From contig JAUIJE010000010.1 in assembly GCA_030431455.1 (NCBI GenBank), positions 1 to 64,000 on the forward strand: DNA of 64,000 nt, in the 5' to 3' direction. This stretch comes from a bacterium (GTDB lineage Bacteria > Myxococcota > UBA727 > JAUIJE01). The notes under the pieces are model-generated. The model did not search any database, had not been told where the DNA came from, and saw nothing but the letters and a program-made list of their open reading frames with translations. Below, piece by piece: positions 7,450 to 16,648 of the stretch. The translations under genes were made by a program, and so were the position numbers. Each line of letters begins with the position of its first letter. Within the stretch, counting starts at the first letter, position 1.

Positions 7450-9279
7450 ATGACCGACGAAAAAGAAACCCCAGCTGCGCCGGGAGGCGGCGCGGTGGAC
7501 ACCGGCCGCCGCATCGACCCGGCCTCCCTCGTCACCCCCGCGCAGAAAAAGCGTCCCCCGCGCACCCGCGTGCGCCGGAGCAAAGGCGGCGGGGCACCAC
7601 CGGAAGGTGCGCCCGCCCCCGCCGAAGCCGCGGCCGCGGCCCCGCCACGCCCCGAAGGCCCCCGTCCCGAGGGCGCGCGCCCCGCGGGAGACGGTCAAAA
7701 GAAGCGCCGTCGCCGGCCCAAATCCGACAAGCCGAACAAGCCGCGCGGCGACCGTCCCCAGCCCGCGACCGCGGCGCCCTCAGAGTCGTTCGCCCACCTG
7801 CCCCGAGAGCGGGTGGACTTCAGCGTGCCCGACGACGGCGTGACCTTCGCCGAGCTGATGGGCGAAGGCGCGAGCTTCTCCAACGTGCAGCTCCAGGTCG
7901 GGGACAAGGTCACGGCCGAACTCATTCACATTGGAAAAGACGCGGCTTTCTTCGCGCTCAACCAGTCGCAGGAAGCGACCCTGGCGTTGGCCGAGCTCCT
8001 CGACGACAACGGCGAGGTCACGGTGCGCGTAGGGGACAAGATCGATGCCTACGTGGTCAGCCTGCGGGGGGGCATCGAGCTGTCCAAACGGCTCGCGGGC
8101 GGGGGCTACGACCCCGCCCTGGTCGAGGACGCGTGCCGGCAGGGCATCCCCGTGCAGGGCAAGATCACCGGCACCAACAAGGGCGGGCTCGAGGTCGCGT
8201 TGATGGGCACGCGGGCATTCTGTCCCATTGGCCAAGCCGGGCTCGGGTTCATCGAGGACCCGAGCAAGATGGTGGGCCAGACCCTCAACTTCGTGATCAC
8301 CGAGGTCAAGGAGGGGGGCAAGAACATTGTGTTGTCCCGGCGCAAGCTGCTCGAACAAGAGCGCGCCGAGCAACGCGAACGCACCCTGCAGACCCTCACC
8401 CCGGGCATGACCAAGGACACCGAAGTGGTCCGGGTGCAGCCGTTTGGGGCGTTCGTCGACCTCGGCGGGATCGATGGGCTCATCCCCGTGAGCGAGATGA
8501 GCTTCGCCCGGGTCGAGCGGCCCGACGACGTGGTCGCGGTGGGGGACAAGGTCCGGGTGGAAATCCTGCGCATCGAACCCGACCCCAAGCGCCCGGGCGA
8601 CATGCGCATCACCTGCAGCCTGAAGAACACCCTCGAGGACCCCTTCGACGCCCACCGCGAAGAGCTGGTGCCCGGGCTCGACGTGGCCGGCACGGTCTCG
8701 CACATCAAACCCTTCGGGGCGTTTGTCGAGCTGTTCGAGAAGGGGTCGGGGGTGGAAGGCCTCGTCCACATCAGCGAGCTGTCCGACGATCGCGTGCGGC
8801 TGGTCCAGGACGTGGTCGACGTCGGCCAGGCGGTGACGGTGAAGATCCTCGACGTGGACCGGGACGCGCGCCGCATCGGGCTGTCGCTCAAAGACGCCGG
8901 CCGCCCACGGGTCGAGGCCAGCGAACGGGCCGCGGTGGCCCAACAACAGGGCTACGTGCGCGGGGCCGAGGTCAAGGGCAAGGTCGACCGGCTCGAACGG
9001 TACGGCGTGTTCTTGCGGTTCGAGGATGGGCAGTCGGGGCTGTTGCCCGCCGCGGAGAGCGTCGTGCCCCGGGGGGGCGAGCTGCGCAAACACTTTGCCC
9101 TCGGCGACGAGGTCGAGGCGATGATCATCGAGGTCGATGACCGGGGCCGCATCCGCTTGTCCCAAAAAGCCCTCGAACAACACCGCGAACGGGCCGAGGT
9201 CGAGTCCTACCAAAAAGCCGCCGAACAAAGCGGCGGCCTGGGCACCCTCGGCGACCTGCTCAAGGGCATCAAGCTGTAG
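7450..9279 (+). CDS. RNA-binding protein with five S1 domains (ribosomal protein S1-like)
   Basis: 609 aa from the ATG at 7450 (an upstream TTG at 7423 is in frame but less likely). The first ~115 residues are disordered, rich in Pro, Ala, Lys and Arg (KKRRRRPKSDK). Then about five S1-like OB folds: LQVGDKVTAELIHIGKDAAFF; GIPVQGKITGTNKGGLEVAL; a third with VQPFGAFVDLGGIDGLIPVS; a fourth with SHIKPFGAFVELFEKG...GLVHISELS; and a fifth starting RGAEVKGKVDRLERYGVFLR. Domains 3 and 4 are the best matches to the canonical S1 motif. It probably binds mRNA or the ribosome. Classical S1 has six domains, so I avoid calling it rpsA. Confidence 0.88.
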   Translation: MTDEKETPAAPGGGAVDTGRRIDPASLVTPAQKKRPPRTRVRRSKGGGAPPEGAPAPAEAAAAAPPRPEGPRPEGARPAGDGQKKRRRRPKSDKPNKPRGDRPQPATAAPSESFAHLPRERVDFSVPDDGVTFAELMGEGASFSNVQLQVGDKVTAELIHIGKDAAFFALNQSQEATLALAELLDDNGEVTVRVGDKIDAYVVSLRGGIELSKRLAGGGYDPALVEDACRQGIPVQGKITGTNKGGLEVALMGTRAFCPIGQAGLGFIEDPSKMVGQTLNFVITEVKEGGKNIVLSRRKLLEQERAEQRERTLQTLTPGMTKDTEVVRVQPFGAFVDLGGIDGLIPVSEMSFARVERPDDVVAVGDKVRVEILRIEPDPKRPGDMRITCSLKNTLEDPFDAHREELVPGLDVAGTVSHIKPFGAFVELFEKGSGVEGLVHISELSDDRVRLVQDVVDVGQAVTVKILDVDRDARRIGLSLKDAGRPRVEASERAAVAQQQGYVRGAEVKGKVDRLERYGVFLRFEDGQSGLLPAAESVVPRGGELRKHFALGDEVEAMIIEVDDRGRIRLSQKALEQHRERAEVESYQKAAEQSGGLGTLGDLLKGIKL

Positions 9280-9339
9280 GGCACGGCCCCGGGGGAGAGC
9301 GCGCGTCCCCGTCGAGCGGGGACGATCGCCCCGCGCCGG

Positions 9340-11694
9340 CTACAGGCATTCGGTGCGCACGGTGTACGCGTTTTCCTGGTCCTGGTAGCCCCAGACCCGC
9401 AGGTAGCGGTTGCCGGGCGAGCTGGTCTCGAACTCCAAGAACTCGTTGTCGTTGCTGCTCTGTCCCGAGTCCAGCGCGGTGGTGCCGTCGCTGTCCAGCA
9501 AGCGGAACTCGAGGTCGCCGTCCTCGTCGTTGAACAGCAGCTCGGCCATGAACGTGCAGCCGGGCCCGATGTAGACCTCGTACCAGTCCTCGTTGCCGCC
9601 GCACACCATGCCCCGGGCCGCGGCGGGCGCGCTCAGGCTCACCGCCCCGGCCACGTCGTCGTTGGGCTCGAGGTCGTCGTCGGTGGGACAGGACATGAGG
9701 CCGGGCAACACCTCCACGGTTTGTTCGGCGGGGTCGGCCCCGAGCCAAACGTGTTGGGCGGTGATCAGGGGCTGGCCCGCGACCTCCTCGACGTTGATCG
9801 CGAACCCGCTGTGCCCGGCGTAGGCGCCCGCGGCCTTGGTGCCGGCGAGGATTTGAATCGGGCCGAGCTCCCCGGCGCTGTTGCGCACCCGGGCGTGGAC
9901 GTCACCCCAGAGACCGTCTTGCCAGGCCAGCACGGTGTCGCCGTTGCTCATGCGTTTGACCGCGGGGAGGTTGACCGGGTGGTTGGCCACCGCGTTGCCC
10001 GCGGTGCGGCGCTCGCCGTCGTCGATCAAGACCGCGTCGAGTTCGGAGCTGAACGCCACCGAGTATTCGCGCAGCCAAAGCTCGCGGGCGTCGTCGTGGG
10101 CGCTGACCACCCCGTAGCGGGTGGGGTCGCGGTAGCCCACGGGGTTGTCGCCCACCACCTGGTCGGTCTCCTCCCACACCGTGTGGGTCACGAAGTTGGC
10201 GGTGCCCGCGACCACGTCGCCGGTCGAGCGCCGGTAGGCCATCAATGTCCCTGCACGCGGGTCGTGCCCGAACAGCACCAGGCCGGTGCCGCTCACCACC
10301 AGGTCGGCCCCGTCGATGGCCCGGCCTTGTTTTTTCGGGGCCGGGTCGGCGGCGCCTTGGCAGCCCGACGTCGTGCACACGTCGTTGAGCCCGCACCCCT
10401 GGCAGTCCATGCCCGCGGGCACACACTGGGCGGTCAGGCCGTCCGCCACCGCCGGGCACACCTCGCCGTCGGCACACCCCGCCTCACAATCGAGACCCGA
10501 CAACGGGAACGCGTCGAGCTCATAGTCCGCGTCCACCGCCCCCACCGGGTCGGCGAGGGCGAGCAGGCGCAGCGCGCCCCAGTTGGTGTTGTCGCGCCGG
10601 ACCACGTGGGTGACGATCATCGCGCCGTCGCTGTCGAACGCGACCTGCGGGCTCAAGCCCCCGTCCCCGTCGTCGTCGAGCACCCGGGCGGTGAAGGGGC
10701 CCGCGGGGGGGCCGTAGATGTGCTTGAGCACAAGACTGGTCGCGTCCCGGGCCACGATGTGCAGGGTGCCATCGGGACCGAACGCGGCGTCGAGCTCGCT
10801 GCCCACGTCGTCGCCGGGGGCCTCGACCCCGCCGCGGGGCCCGCTGGGGCCGGCCACGATGGGGGCCTCGTCGCTCACCGGGGGCACGCCATCGGCGAAC
10901 ACCCAGCCCTCGAGGGTGCCCGACACCGCGGGGGCCACCACCACGTCACCGTAGGTGGCGTTGTACGCCACCGCATAAGCATTGTCTTGATCGTCGACGA
11001 CCAACACATGGGGAGCCCCCAGGGCGCCCACCGGCAGCGGCGGCAGCTCTTCGCAGCTGCATTGGGCGTCGGCGTAGTCGCACAACGACGCGGTCCAGGC
11101 CCCAAACGAGCTCGCCACCCCCGCAAAGCCGGGGTCGCACTGTTCGTTGGCGCAGGGGCCGGGCTCATCGATGCACATCGCGTTCTCGCCGCCCGGCGCG
11201 CAGCACCGGCGCTCTTCGCCACAGTCCGCGCCGCAATAGTCCTGGCACACGCAGGCCCGGGCCACGCACTTGGGCCGGGTGTTGAGCTCGCAGCTGTCGC
11301 CGAGCTCGACCTCGCACTCGTCGTCGCTGTCGCACCCGGGGTACACACAATCGCGGTAGCCGTCCCCGTTGGCGTCCTCGCAGACCTGTCCCTCGTCGCA
11401 GTCTTCATCCACGGTGCAGTCGTGCGGGTTGACGCAGATGCCCTGCCCCTCAAGCTGGGGCGGGAACACGCAGATTTCTTCGCCATCGCAGTCGGCGTCG
11501 GATTCACACGTACCCGGGGGGAGCCCCTCGACGCAGAAGCCCTCGTCCGCGCAATACTCGTTGTCGGCGCAGTCGGAGCTGCGCTCGCAGGGGGTCCCGT
11601 CGGGGCCGGCATCGACCACGGGCGGGTTAAAACAACCGGGACAGCCGGAGAGGCCCAGCCCGGCAAAGGCGATGAGAATGGTCAGGCGTTTCAC
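9340..11694 (-). CDS. Large Cys-rich secreted lipoprotein with C-terminal PPC-like domain
   Basis: 784 aa from GTG at 11694, which gives a compact signal peptide VKRLTILIAFAGLGLSGC with lipobox; an in-frame ATG at 11727 is the alternative. Residues ~25-200 are short Cys-rich repeats of the type CxxxxDCADNEYCxDEGFC and DEDCDEGQVCEDANGDGY, common in myxobacterial surface proteins. The middle resembles a repeat/propeller-like region (AFGPDGTLHIVARD, AFDSDGAMIVTHVV, RMSNGDTVLAWQDG). The C-terminal ~115 residues starting DDLEPNDDVAGAVSLS resemble a pre-peptidase C-terminal domain. Function unknown; display at the cell surface is likely. Confidence 0.8.
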   Translation of the reverse strand: MKRLTILIAFAGLGLSGCPGCFNPPVVDAGPDGTPCERSSDCADNEYCADEGFCVEGLPPGTCESDADCDGEEICVFPPQLEGQGICVNPHDCTVDEDCDEGQVCEDANGDGYRDCVYPGCDSDDECEVELGDSCELNTRPKCVARACVCQDYCGADCGEERRCCAPGGENAMCIDEPGPCANEQCDPGFAGVASSFGAWTASLCDYADAQCSCEELPPLPVGALGAPHVLVVDDQDNAYAVAYNATYGDVVVAPAVSGTLEGWVFADGVPPVSDEAPIVAGPSGPRGGVEAPGDDVGSELDAAFGPDGTLHIVARDATSLVLKHIYGPPAGPFTARVLDDDGDGGLSPQVAFDSDGAMIVTHVVRRDNTNWGALRLLALADPVGAVDADYELDAFPLSGLDCEAGCADGEVCPAVADGLTAQCVPAGMDCQGCGLNDVCTTSGCQGAADPAPKKQGRAIDGADLVVSGTGLVLFGHDPRAGTLMAYRRSTGDVVAGTANFVTHTVWEETDQVVGDNPVGYRDPTRYGVVSAHDDARELWLREYSVAFSSELDAVLIDDGERRTAGNAVANHPVNLPAVKRMSNGDTVLAWQDGLWGDVHARVRNSAGELGPIQILAGTKAAGAYAGHSGFAINVEEVAGQPLITAQHVWLGADPAEQTVEVLPGLMSCPTDDDLEPNDDVAGAVSLSAPAAARGMVCGGNEDWYEVYIGPGCTFMAELLFNDEDGDLEFRLLDSDGTTALDSGQSSNDNEFLEFETSSPGNRYLRVWGYQDQENAYTVRTECL

Positions 11695-11761
11695 GGTCCT
11701 GCAAAAATATCCCGTCGCGCGGCCCATTCCCACCGGAGATCGGGGGTGGCGTCGTTTGCCG

Positions 11762-11790
11762 TTGACCTGCCCTATTCTTCCGCCTAGCTT
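11762..11790 (+). promoter_or_regulatory. Promoter of tRNA-Leu
   Basis: TTGACC (11762-11767), a 17-bp spacer and TAGCTT (11785-11790) match a sigma70 promoter. The predicted start is about 5 nt before the tRNA 5' end at 11803. Confidence 0.7.
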
Positions 11791-11802
11791 GCGCGCCTGC
11801 CT

Positions 11803-11889
11803 GCCCAGGTGGCGGAATTGGTAGACGCGCATGGTTCAGGTCCATGTGGGGGCAACTCCGTGGAGGTTCGAGTCCTCTTCTGGGCACCA
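11803..11889 (+). tRNA. tRNA-Leu (anticodon CAG)
   Basis: 87 nt with encoded CCA. Acceptor GCCCAGG pairs with TCTGGGC (one G-T), the D arm contains GGAATTGGTAGAC, the anticodon stem CATGG/CCATG encloses loop TTCAGGT (anticodon CAG, reading CUG), there is a long variable arm (GTGGGGGCAACTCCGTG) as in class II leucine tRNAs, and the T arm is GAGGTTCGAGTCCTC. CUG is expected to be a major leucine codon in this GC-rich genome. Confidence 0.97.
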
Positions 11890-11891
11890 AG

Positions 11892-11916
11892 CCCGCGGTT
11901 TTCCGCGGGTTTTTTT
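11892..11916 (+). terminator. Intrinsic terminator of tRNA-Leu
   Basis: Stem CCCGCGG (11892-11898), TTTT loop, CCGCGGG (11903-11909), then a run of seven T residues, starting 2 nt after the tRNA 3' end. Confidence 0.93.
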
Positions 11917-12002
11917 ATTTCCGGCGCGGTCGGTGGCGGCCCTGCGGCCCCCGGCGCGGGGCCCGCCGGCTGTGCGGGGTTGACGCACCGCGGCCCGGTT
12001 AT

Positions 12003-12031
12003 TTGATGGCCGCGGCCATCCCGGGAACACT
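12003..12031 (+). promoter_or_regulatory. Probable promoter of the Cys-rich lipoprotein gene (leaderless)
   Basis: TTGATG (12003-12008), a 17-bp spacer and AACACT (12026-12031), with the ATG 6 nt after the -10 box at 12038. No Shine-Dalgarno sequence is present. Confidence 0.4.
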
Positions 12032-12037
12032 GGGGGC

Positions 12038-13072
12038 ATGAGGTGGACGGCGGCGCTTGTGTTCGGCCTTTTGTGGGCCGGTTGTGAAGGATGCGAGACC
12101 GGGGTGGACTGCCGCGAAGACGCGGAGGCCTGCCCCGGCGCCGAGGAGTGTTTCGTCAACGGCGACACCAGCGGGTGCGCGGTGCGGTGCAACCTCGAAG
12201 ACACCTGTGACCAGGGGGAGGCGTGCCTGCTCGTCGATGACCTCGAGGGGCAAGAGGCGGGGGCGTGTTTTCCGCTGACCGATGAGCGCTTGGTGGGCAC
12301 CGACTGCGACGACGACACCCAATGTGCGTCCGGCATCTGCGAGGGCGGCGCCGACGACAAGGTCTGCCGCGGGGCGTGCGACCTCGACGACGACCAATGC
12401 CCCGACGGGACCCGGTGCACCCTGGTGGGGGTGCGGGCGATGTGCCTGGCCCCCGCCGCCGACAACGCCGACGGGGAGACCTGCGAGGGGCCTCAAGAAT
12501 GTGCGAGCGGCATCTGCGTCAGCGCGCCCCACCTCGCCGACGGCGATCTCGACCACGCGGTCTGCACCGGGCGGTGCGATGGCTCGATCTGTCCCGACGG
12601 GCAGGATTGCCTCGCCCTCGCGGTGGGCATCAATGTGTGCCTGGCCGGGGTGCCGGAGGGCGAGCCCTGCGACAGCCACGACCAATGCCCCCAGGGTCGC
12701 TGCATCACCGACAGCGATCCCCAGGTCAACGACGACACCGCGCGCTGCCGGCTCTTGTGCGACACCGACGACAGCTGCCTCGGGCAAGGCCGCGCCTGCG
12801 TGCCCCTCGACGACGGTAGCCTTCAGGTGTGCATGCCGGTGTACGAAAACGCCGGCCTTTCCTACCCCGACGCCACCACGGTGTGCACCAGCGGGCGGCA
12901 ATGTTTGAGCGGCCGCTGCGGCTCGTTCCCGTCTTCGGGCGTGGGGGGACCGGAAGAAAAGTTCTGCGCCATCGAATGCAATGCCGATGCAGACCCGGTG
13001 TGTCCCGCGGACAGCATCTGCTGGCCCTACGGCGATGACCCCGACGACGGCCTGTGTGGACCGATCCCCTAG
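12038..13072 (+). CDS. Cys-rich lipoprotein with EGF-like/Dickkopf-like repeats
   Basis: 344 aa. Signal peptide MRWTAALVFGLLWAGC with lipobox LWAGC. The rest is a series of four-Cys units such as GTDCDDDTQCASGICEGG, GETCEGPQECASGICVSA, GEPCDSHDQCPQGRCITD and TVCTSGRQCLSGRCGSFP, alternating with longer Cys-containing spacers. Repeats of this C-x(6)-C-x(4)-C type are widespread on myxobacterial outer-surface proteins, and disulfide formation outside the cytoplasm is expected. No catalytic domain is visible. It converges on the small membrane protein gene ending at 13077. Confidence 0.85.
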   Translation: MRWTAALVFGLLWAGCEGCETGVDCREDAEACPGAEECFVNGDTSGCAVRCNLEDTCDQGEACLLVDDLEGQEAGACFPLTDERLVGTDCDDDTQCASGICEGGADDKVCRGACDLDDDQCPDGTRCTLVGVRAMCLAPAADNADGETCEGPQECASGICVSAPHLADGDLDHAVCTGRCDGSICPDGQDCLALAVGINVCLAGVPEGEPCDSHDQCPQGRCITDSDPQVNDDTARCRLLCDTDDSCLGQGRACVPLDDGSLQVCMPVYENAGLSYPDATTVCTSGRQCLSGRCGSFPSSGVGGPEEKFCAIECNADADPVCPADSICWPYGDDPDDGLCGPIP

Positions 13073-13076
13073 GTCG

Positions 13077-13316
13077 TCAGCGGCGGAGACGGCCGAGCAG
13101 CTGTCCCGCCACCCACAACACCGCGCTGCTGCCCACGATGGCCCCGGGCACGATCCCGGCATCGAAATGCAGCGCCATTTGGCCGGTGAACACCAGGCCC
13201 GCGGCCACGAAGCCAAAAAAGCCCGCGCGCACAAACGGGCGGCCAAGCCCATGGCCGTCCCAGATGAAATGCACGGGGCAGGCGGACTCGCGGCGGGCGG
13301 TGGTGTCGATGGCCAT
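13077..13316 (-). CDS. Small membrane protein (79 aa), unknown
   Basis: MAIDTTARRESACPVHFIWD is a short cytoplasmic N-terminus, followed by two predicted membrane helices (FVRAGFFGFVAAGLVFTG and GIVPGAIVGSSAVLWVAGQL) and a basic end. The ribosome site AAAGG precedes the ATG. It lies 43 nt downstream of the 110-aa membrane protein gene on the same strand, with a perfect 14-bp palindrome CCCACCGCGGTGGG (13343-13356) in between. No family recognised. Confidence 0.65.
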   Translation of the reverse strand: MAIDTTARRESACPVHFIWDGHGLGRPFVRAGFFGFVAAGLVFTGQMALHFDAGIVPGAIVGSSAVLWVAGQLLGRLRR

Positions 13317-13359
13317 ACAAGAACCTTTCTACCGCATCTGAACCCACCGCGGTGGGCGG

Positions 13360-13692
13360 CTATTCGCGCCCCGCAAAATAACGACGCAGGCCGTAGGCCA
13401 CCGCCCGGGACAAGGCCGCCACCGCCGCGCCGAGGGCGACCCACTCGAAGGCCGGCCCCTGGGCGACGGCGAGGGCCAACGCCATCGCCACCGTCTCGAT
13501 CCCCAATGTCACGACGAACGCGCGGTCCTGCACCATCGTCGCCACCACGCCGACCACCGCACACAGCGCGAACCCCCCATAGGGGAGCAGCCCGATGCCC
13601 ACCGTCGACCAACCGACAAAACCGAGCAGCGCCCCCAGCGAAGAGCCGAGACCCTCGAAAGGCTTGTGATCCGGCGATGAAAAAAGCGGCAC
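13360..13692 (-). CDS. Small integral membrane protein (110 aa), unknown
   Basis: GTG start at 13692 preceded by GAAGAGG. After a short polar start (PLFSSPDHKPF) there are about four hydrophobic helices (LGSSLGALLGFVGWSTVGIG, FALCAVVGVVATMV, VTLGIETVAMALALAVAQG, WVALGAAVAALSRAVAYG) and a basic tail LRRYFAGRE. Probably co-transcribed with the 79-aa membrane protein and divergent from the DUF4336 gene. Function unknown. Confidence 0.65.
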   Translation of the reverse strand: MPLFSSPDHKPFEGLGSSLGALLGFVGWSTVGIGLLPYGGFALCAVVGVVATMVQDRAFVVTLGIETVAMALALAVAQGPAFEWVALGAAVAALSRAVAYGLRRYFAGRE

Positions 13693-13754
13693 CCCTCTTC
13701 GTAAAGCGCCGCATGCAGGGTGGCAAGCCAGCGTGCGGTATGGGATGGGGCCTG

Positions 13755-14435
13755 ATGCTGCGCGACATCACCGACAATGTCTTCGCCCTCGAGCGACCGG
13801 ACTTCCGGTTGCTGGGCGCCAACGTCGGGGGCCGAATGGTTGGCGTCCGGTTGCCCCAGGGCGAGGTGGTGCTGTACAGCCCGGTGCGGCTCACCGACGA
13901 GGAGGCCGAGGCGGTCCGGGCCCGTGGCAATGTCACTGCGATCGTCGCGCCCAACAAGTACCATCACCTTTATGTCGCCGACGCGCAGGACCGCTTCCCG
14001 GAGGCGGCCGCGCTGTTCGCGCCGGGCCTGGAAAAGAAGCGGTCCGACCTCGACTGGTCCGGCCCCCTCACCGAGGCGGACGGGCCCTGGGGCGAGGACC
14101 TCGTGCCCCACTTTGTGGGCGGGTTTCCCGCCATCAACGAGTTCGTGCTCGTGCACCGGCCGTCGCGCACGCTCATCGTGGCCGATCTGTTGTTCAACCT
14201 GCGCGCGGCCCGGGGTCTCGCCACGCGCATCTATGTGCGCGCGTTCGCCGACTTGGGCCCCTCCCAGAGCAAGCTGTGGCGGCTGGCGGTGCGCGATCAC
14301 AACGCGGCCCGGGCGTCGATCGAGCGGCTGCTGAACGAGGACTTTGACCGTGTCGTGATGTGTCACGGCGAGGTGATCGACAGCGGCGGCCGGGAAGCGC
14401 TCGAACGCACCTGTGGGTGGTTGTTCAAATCATGA
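13755..14435 (+). CDS. DUF4336 family protein (metallo-beta-lactamase-like fold)
   Basis: 226 aa from the ATG at 13755; in-frame ATGs at 13740 and 13713 are possible. Features match the DUF4336 family: VVLYSPVRLTDEE (strand plus SPV motif), an IVAPNKYHHLY segment in place of a metal-binding HxH loop, then FVLVHRPSRTLIVADLLFNL and VVMCHGEVIDSGG. The fold is like a metallo-beta-lactamase with a reduced metal site (His from KYHHLY, Asp from ADLLFN, His from CHGEV). Enzyme activity is not established for this family as far as I know. Divergent from the small membrane protein operon. Confidence 0.8.
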   Translation: MLRDITDNVFALERPDFRLLGANVGGRMVGVRLPQGEVVLYSPVRLTDEEAEAVRARGNVTAIVAPNKYHHLYVADAQDRFPEAAALFAPGLEKKRSDLDWSGPLTEADGPWGEDLVPHFVGGFPAINEFVLVHRPSRTLIVADLLFNLRAARGLATRIYVRAFADLGPSQSKLWRLAVRDHNAARASIERLLNEDFDRVVMCHGEVIDSGGREALERTCGWLFKS

Positions 14436-14642
14436 GCAGCGGCGCGGGTTTCGCGCATGGGGCGAGCCTCGTCGACAGATCCGTACATGTAGGGAATTGC
14501 GCAACACCGTAGGTTCAGGACCGATACGGACCTTGGTGCAAACCCAAAAACACGTTGAAAGAGAAGGTTTCTCGCCGAGGATCTGCGATCTCGGAGAAGA
14601 GAAGCGCTATCCTACGTGTGGGTTGTCTGTGGGAGATTTTTC

Positions 14643-16643
14643 ATGAGCATTCGTCGCATCGTGTCAATCGCGGCTCCGGTTTCTTTGACGCTCGTCACCA
14701 TGGCGTGCGGTGACCCGGAGCAAATCATCATCGAGGTCGAGCCGGAGACCCGGCCCATCGGCGAGGGGTGCATCCTCGACGACGAGTGCCAGACCGGCCG
14801 CTGCATCGGGGGCGTGTGCTCCGACAGCTTGTGTGAGGACTCCGGTGACTGTCGCGAAGACGAGCTGTGCGTCTTTGATGAATGCGTGCCCGCCGACCAG
14901 TTCGCGTGCACCGGTGACCAAGCACCGCTGTTGAGCCTGTCCCCTCTCGACATCGAGTTCGGGGAGGTCGCGCTCGGCAACACCGGCGAAGCGACCGTTA
15001 CCATCGAGAACCTCGGCGACTGCTTGCTCACGGTGCAAGGCGTGACCCTCGAGTCCAACGCCGACCCCGGCTTCGGTTGCTCCCCCTGCGACGTCGCGTC
15101 GTTCCCCCAACGCATCGCGCCCCAGCGGTCCCTCGACGTCACCGTGACCTATTCCCCCCCGGCCGCGGGCGAGGCGTACTCCAAAATGTACGTGCGCACC
15201 GACGACACCACCGCCGGCGACGAAGGCCTGGTCGAGGTCGATCTCCACGCGACCTACTCGGGCGTGCCCGTGATCATCATCGACCCCCTGGAGCTGTACT
15301 TCGGCAACGTCTCGCAAGGCGCCCAAGCCACCGAGACCATCACCATCCGCAACCAAGGGAGCGGCAACGCCGCCGCCGCGATCAAGGGCATCTACGTGCA
15401 CCCCCCGGTGGAGTTCTCCATCCCCGCCGAGTTCGACGACATCCGGCCCACCGACCCGTTGTTCCTCGCGCCGTACGACCCCAACAACCCCGACACCGTG
15501 ATCGAAATCCCGGTGACCTTTCACCCCAGCGGGCTGAACAACTACAGCTCCACTGTCTACGTCGAGGCCGACTACGGCGATGAGGCCGCGTCCGAGACCT
15601 TCACCGTCGATTTGTCGGGCAGCTCCCTCGGGCCGCCGCAGATCAACGTCGACACCGACCAGCTGATCTTCCGCGACGACGCCGACGAACCCTACACCGT
15701 GGGCTACGTGGCCTACCGGCAGGTCACCATCACCAACAGCGGGCAGTCCGAGCTCGTGGTGAACATGAGCGTGCAAGACAACACCGGCGACTTCACCGTG
15801 TCCCCGACGTTTGTGCCCCCCATCGCCCCGGGCGGCGCGGTGGTGCTCAGCGTGTTCTACAACCCGAGCGCGCCCTCGGACCCGGCCAACGAGCACGACC
15901 CCCAACAACCGATCAACGCCTTCTTGAACATCACGTCCAACGACGACGACCCCGCCACCGACGTGCTCAAGACCGTGGCCCTCGAGGGCTGGGCCAAAGG
16001 CGGCCTGTTCGACGACGTGCTCAAGCTCGAGATGGAGTTCGAGAACGCCGACAACAGCTGGGCGGGCAACGACTACCGCGACGTCGACCTCGAGCTCATC
16101 TCCGACCTCGGCTTCTCCTGTGGCAAGCCAAACTACACGTACATCCCCGACGGCAATGGGGGATACCAGGTCGACCCGCTGCAGACCGAAGACCTGTGCG
16201 AGGAGTGGAGCGACTACCAGCTGCTCGGCTCCGCGAACTGGGTGGCCATCGGCCAGTACCAAGAGCCCGAGCGCATCTTGCTCTACGGCCTCGGCCAGGA
16301 CCTCGCCGACGGCGACCAGTTCACCGCGCGCATCCACTACCTCGAAGACTGCGCCAACATCCCCACCGGGATTCTCGCCGACCTTCTCGGCATCGGCGCG
16401 AGCGTGTTGCTCGGCATCATCGGCGGCTCGGTGGGCGTGCCCATCACGGTGCCGCCGGACCAAATCTCCGACTTCATCAGCGAGAACTGCTGGGATCATG
16501 AGTCCAGCTTGGTGACGTTGCACGTCTATGTGAACGGCGAGGAAGTCGCCGCCCCGCAGTACCGTCTGCAGAACAAGGGCGATTTCCACGACATCATCAA
16601 GCTCCAACGGGAGGACGGGCAGTTTACCCTGCTGCCCCAGTGA
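14643..16643 (+). CDS. ASH/choice-of-anchor-D lipoprotein (first of a pair)
   Basis: 666 aa. Signal peptide MSIRRIVSIAAPVSLTLVTMAC with lipobox, ribosome site GGGAGA. A short four-Cys unit follows (GCILDDECQTGRCIGG). Then Ig-like ASH-type repeats begin with LSPLDIEFGEVALGNTGEAT, IDPLELYFGNVSQGAQATET and INVDTDQLIFRDDADE, each with the typical TIxNxG strand. The C-terminal third is different (LKLEMEFENADNSWAGNDYRD) and includes a hydrophobic Gly-rich segment (LADLLGIGASVLLGIIGGSV). Surface-located adhesive or structural role is inferred. The upstream 207 bp has a TATCCT box at 14608 but no clear -35. It runs into a second ASH lipoprotein gene. Confidence 0.85.
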   Translation: MSIRRIVSIAAPVSLTLVTMACGDPEQIIIEVEPETRPIGEGCILDDECQTGRCIGGVCSDSLCEDSGDCREDELCVFDECVPADQFACTGDQAPLLSLSPLDIEFGEVALGNTGEATVTIENLGDCLLTVQGVTLESNADPGFGCSPCDVASFPQRIAPQRSLDVTVTYSPPAAGEAYSKMYVRTDDTTAGDEGLVEVDLHATYSGVPVIIIDPLELYFGNVSQGAQATETITIRNQGSGNAAAAIKGIYVHPPVEFSIPAEFDDIRPTDPLFLAPYDPNNPDTVIEIPVTFHPSGLNNYSSTVYVEADYGDEAASETFTVDLSGSSLGPPQINVDTDQLIFRDDADEPYTVGYVAYRQVTITNSGQSELVVNMSVQDNTGDFTVSPTFVPPIAPGGAVVLSVFYNPSAPSDPANEHDPQQPINAFLNITSNDDDPATDVLKTVALEGWAKGGLFDDVLKLEMEFENADNSWAGNDYRDVDLELISDLGFSCGKPNYTYIPDGNGGYQVDPLQTEDLCEEWSDYQLLGSANWVAIGQYQEPERILLYGLGQDLADGDQFTARIHYLEDCANIPTGILADLLGIGASVLLGIIGGSVGVPITVPPDQISDFISENCWDHESSLVTLHVYVNGEEVAAPQYRLQNKGDFHDIIKLQREDGQFTLLPQ

Positions 16644-16648
16644 CATTT

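Noticed and set aside
7423-7450. TTG at 7423 as the start of the S1-domain protein
   Set aside because: It lacks a ribosome site and overlaps nothing useful; the ATG at 7450 gives a normal protein.
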